Assembly: GCA_031002005.1 (NCBI GenBank)
Contig: CM061921.1
Coordinates: 174,848,935-174,912,934 of the forward strand
Length of the DNA: 64,000 nt
Source: Vandiemenella viatica
Taxonomy: Eukaryota > Arthropoda > Insecta > Orthoptera > Morabidae
Direction: 5' to 3'
Program-made: the position numbers and the translations under genes
Part shown: positions 22,691-35,289 of the stretch, in pieces
How the letters are laid out: every line of letters starts with the position of its first letter
How positions within the stretch are numbered: position 1 is the stretch's first letter
Notes under the pieces: model-generated
What the model saw: only the letters and a program-made list of their open reading frames with translations
Databases searched by the model: none
Told to the model about the DNA's origin: nothing

Positions 22691-23886
22691 TTACCATTAC
22701 ACAAACAATAAAGGAAGAAGAGTGAACAGTCCTGTTGGATTATACGATAACACTAAAATTATTTTCTGCCGTGTCGGCAATCACGCAATATATTAAAGAA
22801 GTTCTTCAAATTAAGTGCTTGACGGACGCGCATATCATAGCTTCTATTAAGTTGAAACCTTGCTCCAGATTGCATACCAACATAACATAACTACCCACAC
22901 ATAACGTGGTGATAATACCTGCTGGCTACCGAAAAACAGCTGTCAAAAACATGTGGAAGAAAAAAAAAAAAAAAATTGTCATAAATAAACTATGTTTCAT
23001 GACAAAAGTTTTTAATTTGTTGGTGTACCGTACCTTCCTATATTGACTTCCGTCAGTTTTGTTTCACTTGCGTAGCTAATTTTACCCGCATGGGACTATA
23101 AAGAAAGAGCTATATACTCAAACTTCGCAATTAAAATTCCCAAATCGTTTCCTACAGATCAGGTCACGCGGTTATTATCTGTGACCCTATGCAATGAATT
23201 TTCGGTTTAAATCGAATTTAAGACATGTGCCCATTTATTTCTACTTTGTATGGAACCTGTGCTTCAAAACAGGTCACGGGCCCACACCTAATCGGAGTAC
23301 AGATTTAATGCCCTCAAGGAGGAAGTCTTCGTTAAACCCTCCAAAGTGAGAGTGGGCATGTTTCAATGTTGATATTTTCTAAGACTCTCTAAAGAAATGA
23401 AAAAGTAATGCGTTCATAAAATTTTACACGTGATACACAGTTCCTTACGACCTGATGACAGATACTCACATTCTCTCTCTATCGTGTCTGGACCTACAGT
23501 AAAACGTGGAATCCGAATCATGGCACTTCCTAGCGTTCTTCACATGAACAAAATTTTGCCATAGGTTAAGCTCATGTTAAGTTCCTGGCCGAATCTTACT
23601 GCTTAGACTAGAGACGTTTTGTGACCCACGAAATTAACTTTGTTGATAACAGGATAAGGTGAAATTTTATATAATTTTCAAAAACAATTTTCATTGAAAT
23701 TCTTTATTAAGTGGCAGCACATCGAATTTTTTAAAAATATTCTTCAGCAATATGGTTGGAAAATTAGAGGGGTCACATCATTAACACCTTTCCGAGCTCA
23801 TATCTCGCGAAATACACGACCAGATACAAATGTCCCAAAACAACTATCGCAATTTTAAATACCTGTTCAACAATACTACATTCGAC
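22691..23886. other. No recognisable feature
   Basis: AT-rich DNA with an A-rich run near 22958-22974. No element signature was recognised before the hAT terminus at 23887. Confidence 0.4.
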
Positions 23887-24118
23887 CAAGGGCGTAGCCA
23901 GGTACGGGCAGGGGGGGGCAGCTGCCCCCCCCCTAGCTGGACGCGGGTTTGCGCTCGATCAGAGTTCTGCCGAACCGAAGAGTAAACAATGTTAAGTAAC
24001 TTTCAAAAATTAATTCGGTTCGTTCGATTTAAACCTGCTTTCTACTGCTATTTGCGGGAAAACAGACGTTAGCGAGGGCAGCACAATGGGCCACGTACGG
24101 CTCTGCTGACGACTCTTA

Positions 24119-25661
24119 GATCGGTTACACACTGGGCGGTTTCGGCCGCTGCGGATAGTTTTCCGTCGCCGTCGTTCCAGTAGTGGCGCGAGGGATCAAA
24201 TGGGAGCTTACACACTGGGTTTACACCCACGGCAGAGCTGCCGTCGACGGCAGGTATGCAGCCGTGCGCTGCCACTACATTCGACGGTAATTTGACCGCC
24301 CCAATCCAGACAGTGGCCCATGTGGTCAAATAGGCGCTTGCACACTCAGCGATTTTTTAACCGCTTGTGCGCTTTCAGTCTGTTTAAGTTAACATTTTTT
24401 TAATTTAAAAATCGTAATGTAAGGTAAGTGATGATGGATACTGATCTCTCATTTCGTTAGCAGTTTTAAGAGACAGATTATTTTAAAGATCGGAACGCTA
24501 CCAGGAACGCTTGGAAAGAAGTGTGCCTTGAAATTAGGAATGATTTTGACGAAATGAAAAATGGAGGAAAAATGCCTTTGGATAGTAAACTTTTGATCAG
24601 CGTATTTACATAACTTTTTAGAGCTTCCACTTAGAAGTTGAAAAATGTCGAATCACATTTTATAGAAAGATTTTGATGTTTAATACTATCTATATAACTG
24701 TGTCCTTATATTTTAGACATTTGCCAAGGAAAACTTTCAACATTCGAAATTCTGTGGATCGACATTTTTTCCTCTTTTTTTCTTCTTTTTCTTCTTCTTT
24801 TCTTCCAACGCAGCAAGTGACGAATACAGTGAGACAAGGTGTTCAGTAACTTCGGCATCATCTTCGCTATTAACTTTCGATTTTTCTTTGTAAAGTAATA
24901 GTTATTAAAACACTTAACAGATTACAATCTAATCACAAAAGTTTAACTAGTCGATTGTGCTTGTAAGTATAAAAGCAATATAAACTCAACACTGATAGTT
25001 GATTACACAGTGAATAAATGTAAGTCTTAGCCATTATATGGCATAGTGTATTTTTCAAACTTTTCTTGTACATCTATTCATATTCACCTCAAGAAGTTTT
25101 CACCCTAATTAACATAAAATAAATATAGCGGATTGGAATTATATGAAATTAAATGTTTATTTATAGTAGGCCCATGAGAAATCTGCTTACTTCAAGGTGA
25201 TTGCCAGCATTTCCACATGTTAAATACAATTCATCAACTGGGTATTCCTCCTTTGAATGCCGTACTTAAGTTTCGCAAGCAACTGTCGAAATAAACATCC
25301 CAAAATAATTGAAAAACTTGGTGTCGTCGTTCCTAAAATATTCTGTTTTCCTTTGGCTTTTTCTTTTCCTATTCTATGGCTATGGAACCTTCAAAATAAC
25401 AATTTTAAAACTTAACTACGAAGTAATAAACACCTAATTAATTAAATTAACTTCTAATTTCACAAAATGAAACTCAGGTCATCAAAAGAAAGGTACTGAC
25501 GTCCGACCACGTCATCTTTTACCAGCTCTTCATAGCAGCGAAAATTTTACCGCTGTAATAGCAGCAACAGTTCTACCGCCGAATATGTAAACACCTCAAA
25601 TTCTGTAGGCGGCGACGGTTAAGTTTCCACTGCGGTGAAAACCGCACAGTGTGAACCGGCC
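24119..25661 (+). mobile_element. Harbinger-like (PIF) element, internally deleted
   Basis: The termini 'gatcggttacacactgggcg' and (right, reversed) 'ggccggttcacactgtgcgg' are long inverted repeats of about 60 bp, continuing into 'ccgtcgccg'. TTA flanks both ends (24116-24118; 25662-25664), the PIF/Harbinger target preference. A MADF relic lies at 24473-24598; no DDE transposase is seen. It is nested in the hAT element. Confidence 0.78.
24473..24598 (+). pseudogene. MADF-domain protein fragment (Harbinger accessory ORF)
   Basis: The frame reads TDYFKDRNATRNAWKEVCLE followed by IRNDFDEMKNGG. The 'YKDR..R..AW..V' pattern is the core of MADF (Myb/SANT-like) DNA-binding domains, the second protein of many Harbinger elements. 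Only about 40 residues survive. The preceding bases 'atttcgttag' could be a splice acceptor. It would have bound element termini together with the transposase. Confidence 0.65.
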
Positions 25662-25665
25662 TTAA

Positions 25666-26019
25666 GGGATTGTGCATAAACTACGTGGTTCGGTCTAGAG
25701 GGGGAGGGGTTGGCTGGAAAGCTACGCTGGGCTTCTTAAAGGGGGGAGGGATTTCCGAGCCAGGCCACGTAGCTTTTCTTTCATATTAAGATACAGAACA
25801 TACAGAAGCATGTGAATAATTAATTCTGTCATTTTATTATCCCCGCTTGTAATTTATGATAGCCTGACAAGAGAAAACAGTACAAAAATGACTTCAGGAA
25901 TCATTATGAGAAAAAGCTACGTGGGGGGGGGGGGGAGACAAAAGCCACGTTGGGCTACGTGGGGTGGACGGGGGTTCACAGGAGGCCAAAATGGAGCTAC
26001 GTGCTTTATGGAAGGTCCC
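25666..26019 (+). mobile_element. MITE family M1, 354 bp, TAA duplication
   Basis: Starts GGGATTGTGCATAAACTACG and ends in TTTATGGAAGGTCCC, with inner 'acgtgg' G-rich arms on both sides of a ~150-bp AT-rich centre. TAA flanks both ends (25663-25665; 26020-26022). It is the opposite-orientation twin of 44291-44643. The left flank overlaps the TTA of the Harbinger-like element next door. Confidence 0.85.
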
Positions 26020-27539
26020 TAAGCTGCGTATCGAGTATGAGCGGCTGCTGCGCGAGCCATGTTCGAGCGTGCCAAACCGGTTATTTGCCGCGCGAACCAT
26101 TTCTGTTGACGAGCGCGGCTTGCGCTGCAAACTATCCAGGCACTGTCTTTTTGTGAAGCCACCGTGGACATTTCACGTGCGCGAATAGCCGCAACTTTCA
26201 CTGTGATCCGACACACTGTATACTAGAAACCTAAACGAAAAATGATTTGGTGGATATGGAAATTGTATTTTAATTGAATACAGTATGGCGAGAAACTCAT
26301 GGAAGACATTAGATATGAAGCCATCGAGGATACAATAACAAATTTTACGAGATTGACAATCGTAGAGTTTCTAAAATAATTAATTGAGCCAGTGCACTCA
26401 ATTTCGGGAGGCATTTCAGTTACTGATAAACGCTGTGACTTCAAGATTTCTAGTAATTGGAGACTCGTGTACTAGCCTGCATTACCTTTTTCGAGTTTCA
26501 AAACAATCATTTATTTGACCAGTTTCAGATGTTTCTGACGCACTATGCGAAGCTCTGAAAGAATGGTCAAAGATAAGGTAATAGCACCCGTTTAATATTA
26601 ATTTTTTTTTATTGCTATTCAATTTTCTGTTGCCATTCTTAACGAGAACTTACTCCTTACTTAGGTAAAAGGTATTATGTTGATTCTGTCATTTGGCGAT
26701 TCTATAGATTCGTTGATTGGAGTTTCAAGTGACGGTTGTGGTAGTGATGGAGGTGATACCATCTGAGTCTGATTAGGCTGCACAATTGCTATTACACAAA
26801 AAAATTTGGCACCGTACAATTGTATTAAAAGGCGGCCGTTTTTGTTATCCATGGCAACAAACTGTCTCTGTGCCGCGCGAGCCAACTCGAACAAAGACAT
26901 CCCGTCTTAACTGTGATTAAATACCGATAGATTGCAGGCTGACTCGACCCGCACACAGCGCATCCGATCGTTTATACTGTGATATAACCAGAGAGCGCGC
27001 TAATAATCTGTTCTTAAAAGTAATTAATTTGTATTTTCCATAAGACTAACGATGGCTTTTAATATAGTATTACATACAGTACATACAAAAAGTATGACTT
27101 TTATTTAATAACTATAATTAACTGCATTCGTTTGTATTTTATTTATTTTTATTACTATCAAGCGATTGTGAAAAAGTCGATAGTGTAAGAGCTAATTTGT
27201 GACAAAATATTTATTACTCTTGACTTTACAGTATATTTGTCCTAGGTGCTCGGATATGAGTTGGGTCGGTCCAACGGTCAAGTTGTTTCTCATTCTGTGG
27301 TCGTACCTATACTGCTACATACTGTGTTACAGCCCAGCTGCTGGGTACCTTCCTGAAATAAATTTTCTGTAGATGCTAAAACCACTAATTTGAAATTAAA
27401 ATTTAATCATTGTTGCTTGCAGACTTACTTGCCTCTGCTAGTATAGTCTAATTAATTTGTTACTCAAACTTTCTGTCACTTTAAAAATATCCATGAATAT
27501 TGCAAAAACATGTTTCATCACATTATCATCAATCAGCAG
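26020..27539. other. hAT interior, no motif recognised
   Basis: It contains CpG-rich patches at 26030-26180 and 26830-26990, for example 'ccgcgcgagccaactcg', that could be promoter or sub-terminal sequence of the hAT. I recognise no coding motif before the transposase relic. Confidence 0.4.
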
Positions 27540-28760
27540 CTAAAGATGTTAAGAACTTCTTGGAGAAAATACCGGTCGCTGTAATGATGAATACTGCTCA
27601 CCAGAAGGAAGTAGAAGACAATCGATAAATCGTGTCATCTATAATATCTTCGATTATTTTCTGTGTTACACCGTACAAATAACTTGCCTTGAAGATGCAA
27701 AGAGCAACATCAGGGTGTTCTTGAATACCTGCTGAAACTAAGAATTGATTCAAGTGTTCTGGTTTTGAAACAGCATATTGAAAAATTTAAGAAAAATGTC
27801 ATGTATATCTCCCCACAGATTCAAAACGAAATCATTGCCCTGTGCGGCTTGGTCGTTAAAAATGAAATTGTGCAGGCCGCAAAGAAGGCTTATACTTATA
27901 TTGTGTTGGCAGATGAGTCGTGTGATATAGCTGGGAAAGAACAGCTTTTCATAAAAATAGTTTTACTGACGAAGATAAAATACAATCCGCCAAAAATCTC
28001 TCAGATTCGTAGAACCGATGGATTTAAATGACAAATTATAGCATTAGAAATCGACAGGTTTTTCGAAAACGAAGGACATGGGCCTAATAGTTGTGTTAGC
28101 CAAGGATGTGAAGTGTGTTCTACATTGGCGGGTGATATTGATGGGGTTCAAAGTTTTTTAAACAGAAATATAAAAAAAGCCTTGTATTTTCATTGTGAAA
28201 GCCACAGACAACATGGTTGTAAATAATTTAAATCAAATTACAGAAATATGGAACACAATTTGAACCACAGAGTACATCATAAACTTTTTACAGAGAAAGA
28301 ACGTGCCATATATTTCAGCTTTATATGAGACTCACTGGTCTCAAAAATATACGTGTTTTGCTATTTTTAACAAGAATTTTGAAGACATTGTACAAAGGAC
28401 TTTCGAATGTTTCTAGGGAAGAAAATGATGCGGCGAGGAAAGGTGCTTACCAGTTATAGTGCGCTGCTACTAAGTCAGAATTCATTATATGCGTTGGATT
28501 GAATACTCAGGATTACTGGAACCTGTTGCCACTGCGTAAAAATCAAAGACGATCGACATGGGAGTAATGTCTGTCATAAAAGATAATCGCAGCGACGCGG
28601 ACACGGAGAGCTAAAATATTTTAAACACATCTACCAGTACTGCAGCTGCCATTGAAACCGATTTGAAAGTCCGGCGCATTGTATCTGTCCAACAACGTCG
28701 TCCCAATCACCCTGCTCAATCTCTATACGATTTTTGAAAGGAATCTATTTTCATACCTTA
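27540..28760 (+). pseudogene. hAT transposase relic, ZMYM1-like
   Basis: The plus-strand segments follow the ZMYM1-like hAT order. HQSAAKDVKNFL and TAHQKEVEDNR come at about 27530-27630. The longest open piece is 27765-28031, with YISPQIQNEIIALCG, EIVQAAKKAYTYIVLADES and DIAGKEQL (first catalytic Asp in ADES). Then come AKDVKCVLHW near 28100, VPYISALYETHWSQKY near 28308-28352 (family usually ETRW, here His), and SAATKSEFIICVG near 28463-28500. Many stops and frameshifts lie between. The GYDGA block and the C-terminal dimerisation domain are not recognisable. It is inactive. Confidence 0.8.
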
Positions 28761-28769
28761 TTTAAATTC

Positions 28770-29965
28770 CTTGATAGCTTCTCTGGAGTAGTGTTTTAGG
28801 ATTATACATTGCACTTTTACACGCTTTGTTTTAAGTTTAACTCTAGTTATTTAGTAAATAGTCAATTATAGTAAGTATTTAGTTTTAGATCAATTTACAT
28901 GTATCACAGAAAATCACGTCAGTTTGAAAAATAATCTGTTTATCTAATAAGCGCTGAAATTATCACTTTATTTGCAAAGAATTTCATATATAGCCAGCAG
29001 CCGAGAAAGCCCTTTCTGCCTCCTCATTCGTTGGTTTGATTGAAATGGTCATAAATAAAAAACTTTTTGAAAAACTTAACAACTTTCTGCACTTTTTTGA
29101 GATCATCATATCTGGGAATCACCTCAGTATGTGGAATATCCAGTGCTATGATCACGCTTTGTGCTTCAATTGTGGCTTCCAGGTCTTTGTGGTCTACGTC
29201 CGAGTGAAAGTTTTTTCTATGCTCTCAATTTCTTTCAGTGGTTTTTTTTTGGGGGGGAGGGGTATAAAACATCGACAACTGCCAATTGTGTGCTGTGTGA
29301 AAAGTACAATTGCAGGTACGAAGGCAGAACGTTTTCCATGACGCTTGTTCCATTAGATCTTTTGCCGATAACAGCAGTTTCAACAGCAACACCAAAGCCT
29401 GTCAGTCGTTCCTTGACCAAACTGATGCAATGCTCCGTGGTGCACGAACCCTGTATTCTAAGCAAGCTGATATTAAAATGTGTTACTTTGCGGTGAACAT
29501 AACCCCGGGTCCACACGCTTGGCACTTGCCGAAAACTCCAAACCTTTACAAACGCTTGGTTAATTGTGGGGAGCCGAACATTGACAGCCACACGCTTGCG
29601 AATGCGGCTGGTATGTTTTGGAGAAGAAAGCGTGAGGGACGTCGATGTTGTGTTGGATATAAATTTTTGATTAACCTATATTTATCATAAAAATTTAAAC
29701 GAAAATGAAAATATAACGAGAAAGACGGCGAAGAAGATGGTGGATGTTAAAAATCCATAGAAACCGTTCCAGGTATAATTTCATTCATGTAACTATGTTA
29801 GTATGTAGTTTCATGTATGTATTTCATTTAATATAATTAGGGGCCTATATGAATTATTGTTTTATAATTGAAATTGTATAGTAATTATTGTTTTTACAGT
29901 ATTATAATGTCTATATCAATTATTTTTTGACTGCAGAGAATTTATGGAAAATAACTTTAATGAGC
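28770..29965. other. hAT 3' interior, overlapping chance frames
   Basis: Frames of 100-126 residues occur on both strands between 29036 and 29690, but none shows a family motif. 'PAAEKALSASS' near 28990 might be a worn hAT C-terminus, too weak to claim. Confidence 0.35.
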
Positions 29966-29974
29966 TACTTTATG

Positions 29975-30222
29975 ACTTTTTATTTGCTTATGGCTTTACG
30001 CCTTGTCAGTAACTAGGTCATTAGAGGCGGGAATAGACATGGGGCAAGGAATGGGAAAGAATTCGGATTTGGCCTTTTTCTGAAGGAAGCATCCCGGCAT
30101 TCGTCTAGAGTGATTTGGAGAAACCATGGAAACCGCAAATCTCAATGCCCGGATGAGGATTCGATCCGGCGTACTGCCGAATGCGAGGCCAGAGGGTTAA
30201 TTGCTCACCCACTACGCTCGGT
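29975..30222 (-). mobile_element. Main-family SINE inside the hAT element
   Basis: On the minus strand it has the head 'accgagcgtagtgggtgagc', the B box GGATCGAATCC, the body 'aaccatgg'/'gccgggatgcttcc', and a 3' end 'cgtaaagccataagcaaata'. The same 3' end closes the copy at 35930-36165, so this is the natural terminus. Confidence 0.85.
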
Positions 30223-31670
30223 GACCACGCTTCTTTATGAGCCATCTTGATAACTTCTGCGGGAAGAGATATGCTGATTTTGAATATTAGCATTCAAGGA
30301 ATGTGAAATATCGTTGTTGAACCAATTACTCATTTTTCCTGCGGCACTTCTATCACAACAAACAGGAACCCATGTCTGTCCGCCGTCAGTGCACTAAGTG
30401 TATCAAGTCCGCAGGAACGAGTAGGCGCTTTACAAGCATTTGCCGCAAACTTTCTTTGATTTGTGCCAAAATAACAGACACTCGATTGGATCAGCCACAA
30501 GTGCCAGCCTACACAAGTCAAGTTAAACGCTCTATCAACCCGTTTCAATTTGTGACGGCTTGACGAGGTTTAGCAAGCGTGTGGTCCTGCCTAAAATATA
30601 AGTGATTTTTTTTTTTTTTTCTTTTTTTTTTATGGACGTCTACTCATCAAACATTCGACGAAAATATTCGAAATTGTTTCTTGGAATATTCAAACCTGAA
30701 CAATTATGTCATTTGAAAACTATGTTATCATAGATCTTACTAGAATTAGCAGAATTAGAAATAGAAATTCACTTTTTGAAAAGAAATAACTGAAATACAA
30801 TGAAGTACAGTGTATGACAAAAACATTTTAACACATCATTTATGCACTAGATTTTGAAATATCTGTCAGTAGCTGTAATCTTCTTTTTGTATTGTTTTTA
30901 CTTGCTCCTCAGAAACAACTCTAGTTTTATCTTTTTTGTGTGTACGATCTGGGAGCTAGTTTTGCAATAGGACGACATAACTCAAATTACAGTACTGCAC
31001 ACAACACAAACACACATCACACATTTGTTGCCGTGAGTCAAATGTCAAATTGAAGGATACAGTTAAACGGGGCAATACAACTGGTAAAGAACGAGTCGGA
31101 CAGGAAAGTGACGACAGGGAGACACGGTGACGAAGACTGAAACATGTTTTCAACCCATTTTACGGATTGCGGATCCACTTAATTAGGTGCTGGATCCACC
31201 AGACTGCCAAATGACGCCGGATCCCGCATTGCTGGATTGCAGTCCCTAGCTACATCCCAGCTAAAGTTTAAGAAGTCATTGGTTGATTTAAAAAAAAAAA
31301 AAATGTTTCTGCCAATGCTACAAGTTAAAATTGTTTGATTATGAAGTCGCACTATGGTATAAACTAAAGGACAAGGGTATGACAACAGAAAATCTTAGAG
31401 AACTAGACCTTATGAAAGAGTTAAATAAGATGGAAATATTCTAGAGATCCAACTGACCTGTCTGTGCGTGCTTGGTGTACACAGAAAACTTTTACAAGAA
31501 AATTGTGATAAAATTGCAGATGAAGTAGCTCGAAAATTATTATTAGTATAATTATATATAGTAATTAATTAAATTATAATTAATTAAAATATAATATTAA
31601 TTAATTATTCAATTAATAGAATAAATATATTACATTAATAAACGTTTTTTAGCATACGTATTATCAGTTT
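30223..31670. other. hAT 3' flank, no motif
   Basis: Poly(T) at 30608-30640 and AT palindromes of TTAATTAA type at 31555-31620. No coding motif seen. Confidence 0.4.
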
Positions 31671-32177
31671 TCTCTTGGCTGCCCCCCCCTAAACAAAATC
31701 CTGGCTACGCCCTTGCATTCGACCGAAACATGCGGGGGAGGGGGGGGGAATAGACTATCTGTTGTATATTGGAGAAGTATGCAATATACGGATCTGTTTT
31801 GTGGTTACTAAGACAAATTGCTATGAAATTCCATCGCATATGTGGAGAAATTACAAGGCTGTGACGTACGGAAGGATGAACATTGAATTATATTAGAGTA
31901 CCTTTTATTTAGTTTTTGGCTACGAAACCATGAAAATTAAGTCAAACAAAAAGGTGCAACATTTAATGTAGCAACGAAGAGGTTAGTAAGATATCTTCTT
32001 TCTAGCCGTTATTACATAATTTAGACAAATCTGTTTACAAGCCACTGTGGGCTTCATCAATCATTGCCTGAGAATGATCCTGTGTTCCTTATATATTAGT
32101 GCAATTTTTTTTGTATTAATAGCCGTCCCAACATTCAGAGTTTCAGAGTACGCGGAGATTCTCAAGGTGGTATGTAA

Positions 32178-32566
32178 GGGGGCATCCACAAATTACGTGA
32201 GGTGTTTTTCCGGATTTCTGGACCCCCCCCTCCCCCTTGGTGAGATTTCGTGAGATCTGGCCGGACCCCCCCCCCCCTCTGGTGAGATCAGGTCCGTGAG
32301 AACCCCCCCTAGAAATCGCACTCGAAACTTTTGTAGACTTTTTTTTTTTTTTTTTAGGTCACACCCTAACTTTTTCACGAAATACCCTCCTAAAATCGAC
32401 TTAGGCGCAAATTGTAGACCTTTTTTTTGGCTCTACTATCCCCAAATTTTTCGCAAAATCTCACGTGAGATTTCCGTAGACCCCCCCCTCCCCCCTGGTG
32501 AGATTTGGTGAGATTTCGCCGGACCCCCCCCCCCTATTTCACCTCACGTAATTTATGGACGCCCCC
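32178..32566. mobile_element. MITE family M2, 389 bp, TAA duplication
   Basis: The ends GGGGGCATCCACAAATTACG and 'cgtaatttatggacgccccc' are inverted repeats, continuing inward through 'tgaggtg'/'cacctca' and repeated 'ggtgagattt' units with long C runs. TAA flanks each side (32175-32177; 32567-32569). This fits a Harbinger-like origin; the superfamily is inferred from the 3-bp duplication and G-rich ends. Confidence 0.85.
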
Positions 32567-32782
32567 TAAGCAGATCCTTCCAATAATGATGGTAAATTTT
32601 TTCAGCTATACCCTTCTGAGGAGTACACCGTCTCTATCGTAACGAAAGTTTTAATAGTGAGGAGGTACGTGAATGATTGATTATAGACGAGTGGTACGCG
32701 AGAAAAAAAACTTTTGAGAATCCCTCACTGAGATAACTATCGGAAATCGCCAAAACCCCGCATCATGACGATTGGTATGTCA

Positions 32783-32961
32783 GGGGACATCCATTAATTA
32801 CGTGAGGTGAAATCTCACCAAGGGGGAGGGGGGTGTACGGAAATCTCAAGTGAGGTTTTGGTACAAACGATTACTGGGGGGGGAGGTTCTCACGGACCGA
32901 TCTCACCAGAGGGGGGTCCTTAAATCCGGAAAAACACCTCACGTAATTTATGGATGTCCCC
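32783..32961. mobile_element. MITE family M2, 179 bp, TCA duplication
   Basis: The ends GGGGACATCCATTAATTACG and 'cgtaatttatggatgtcccc' match family M2. The inner part is shorter than in the 32.2-kb copy. TCA flanks it (32780-32782; 32962-32964). Two copies only 216 bp apart suggest local clustering. Confidence 0.87.
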
Positions 32962-32964
32962 TCA

Positions 32965-34900
32965 TACCTCGCTAATCCAATATAGCACAGTGTTGATACG
33001 ATACCCAAACCAATAATAAGCAGACACTAATAATGCAATGTACGGTATCGACTGTAATGTAAAATTACACGTGTCTTAAACAAATGGAACGGAGAATTTT
33101 TTTCAGAGTAGTTTGTTTCTGTTATTAAGAACTTCATATTTTCAAGCACTCCCGATTTTACTCTGGAAAATACTTCAACTATTCACGGATGGAAAGAGCA
33201 TGCCAAGTAGTCTAACAACAGAAAGCAATACAATTACCACTTCAATATAATGGCTCGTGTATCTTATGATCACAGCTGGAACTTTTGGTATGTAACTGGA
33301 AGGAAAGTGTTCATGGTTTACACTATGGAATAATTCTGCAATTTGCCTGAAGCGATTTCGGGAACAGAATACTAACCAATGTCCCCTCGACTGTTTGAGT
33401 ATAATACGTGACAACAAAGTTTAACAAGAGTAAATCAGATTCCGAATTCAATTGCAAATACTGGCCTGTTACTATACGTTCGAAGCTTGAAACACAAAAT
33501 CGAACAGACATGCAGAGTATTGGACATCTCTGCGCTCACGACCAATCCACCATTTTGCTGCCACACTGGAATAAGGGGGTACAATGGGCCCAGGTTCTGG
33601 GCTCTGTGTACGGGCCGTGCTCATTCCGGTTTTTCATCGGTTTCCCATAATCTCCCAGGCGACCGTTGGGACGATCCCCAATATCCCTCGCACTTCAGAA
33701 ACAAAAATACATATATCATACAAGTTACACATTCCACAGGAAGATGGTAAAACTTAGCTATCCTATGAGTAGGTTCCCATGACAGGCGGAAAATGTGGTA
33801 AATAAAAACACAGTCAACCCGCATGGGTCTCCCCCGACATCAAAAGCGACGCGCTAAAATAAAAAACTTACTGCGGGTGGCTGGACGAAAATATATTGTT
33901 GATTAATTTCCTTCTTTATTGTACTCCGTAAAGTAGAATGCGAAACAAAAAAAGCAATGATTGCAGCAATGTGTAAAAATTCAGTGGCCGCAAATTTCGA
34001 TACTTCGTTGCATACAGCAAAGTTTAAAAATACAATCATACAACAAGCATTAGTCACTATCATACTGGGTCATAAGTAAATATTAGTGAAACACTAAGCG
34101 TACACAAGCCAGTGTACAGCTGTTATCGGAGGTCAATGTGTTACATGGAGATTATACACACTGTTGCCGCCTAGCAATAAAACTGTTTGGCTTCTGCAAT
34201 TTACGAGAACTAGTGCACTGACATCAGTGTATTTCCATAAAATGACAAAATAATATGCGAAAAAATTGAATCCGAAAAATATTATATTGTCAAGAATCGA
34301 TCATTTGAAAAAAATGTCATCAAGTAATATCCAGGCTCATTAACTTACATTTCAGTACTATCCCTCCCAGAGGGTGCAAACGCCATGCTTTAAAACACAT
34401 TTTAATAACGAAAATATATCAAAATACTAACGTATTATGATTTGTTAGTATAATTAACTGGCGATGAGGAGTTGAAAATACCGAGGGAGGATTTTGAAAC
34501 AGGATGTGCTGGGAAGAAAAGACAGTGATAAAAATTAGCAATTGATTTCAGGCATAAGTGAGTAGAGTAGTTATCATTTCTGGGTAGGAGAGTATGAATG
34601 GAACAGGTTTCCTTAGAACAGTCCGACTTCCGACCATAAAAGATTTTAAAATAAAAATGTGTATGAATTGTGAGAAGGTGTATAGGGAAAGTGTTACCAG
34701 GACACGAGTTCCATTGCAATTGGTTAATAATAATACTGTGCACCTTGTAAGGTAGTTAGAAGAGGTTACTATGGAACTTAAAATCGCTGATAAACACCAT
34801 GGAAATGTCATAATGCTCACAGAACAGTGCGTGATTAAAAAAAAAATAGAAATAATGATAAGTATTTATGGGATGTAAGGTTTTGGGAGAGCCTATATTG
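32965..34900. other. Mostly unresolved, with two SINE-core scraps
   Basis: At 33300-33370 (minus) 'cccgaaatcgcttcaggc' followed by 'aaattgcagaattattcc', and at 33615-33690 (plus) 'tttttcatcggtttccc' followed by 'ccgttgggacgatcccc', keep the order of the SINE/LINE shared core. No other motif seen. Confidence 0.45.
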
Positions 34901-35289
34901 GTTTGTTCCAACCATATGTCAACCTCTTCTTCACATGTGCACCCCCTTTAAATGGACGATGCTCTGATGAGTGAATGATTCCCAGTGTAAGGAGTCACCC
35001 ACTGCTTGCCAATGGCCTCCTGAAAGGAGTGAGAAGAGGTCCAGGGCACCTACTTGCCATTCGGGTTGGAAACTGCCCCTAAAGGCAGATGAAACAGAAA
35101 TGATCAACAGCATGGGAATGCAGAAGGCAACGGGAATCCACTGCATTAAAAAAATCAATGTGTACCCCAAGGCCATGTAATCCTCTCAAACTGCAAATAG
35201 AATGAAGGCTTCTTCCTGGGTAAAATATTACAGAGGTAAATCAGTCCTCCAATTGGATCTCTTGTTGGGGGAACACTGAGGGGATAAGT

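Larger units (their letters stand above)
23887..31715 (+). mobile_element. 7.8-kb hAT element (ZMYM1-like transposase), with insertions
   Basis: The left end CAAGGGCGTAGCCAGG (23887) and right end CCTGGCTACGCCCTTG (to 31715) are perfect 16-bp inverted repeats. Each is followed inward by long C or G runs. The 8-bp duplication CATTCGAC flanks both sides (23879-23886 and 31716-31723), the signature of hAT insertion. Inside are a plus-strand ZMYM1-like transposase relic (27540-28760), a Harbinger-like element (24119-25661), a MITE (25666-26019) and a SINE (29975-30222). The intact duplication suggests moderate age, yet the transposase is badly decayed. Confidence 0.92.

Noticed and set aside
24069..24329. 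86-residue minus-strand frame
   Set aside because: It covers the GC-rich terminal repeat of the Harbinger-like element; no protein motif.
29036..29690. Frames of 101, 111, 118 and 126 residues on both strands
   Set aside because: They overlap one another on opposite strands and show no known motif. A hAT-derived exon cannot be excluded but is unsupported.
32178..32566. Repeated C-rich blocks as a CRISPR-like or G-quadruplex array
   Set aside because: The blocks are the sub-terminal part of an M2 MITE with clear ends and duplication; spacing is irregular.
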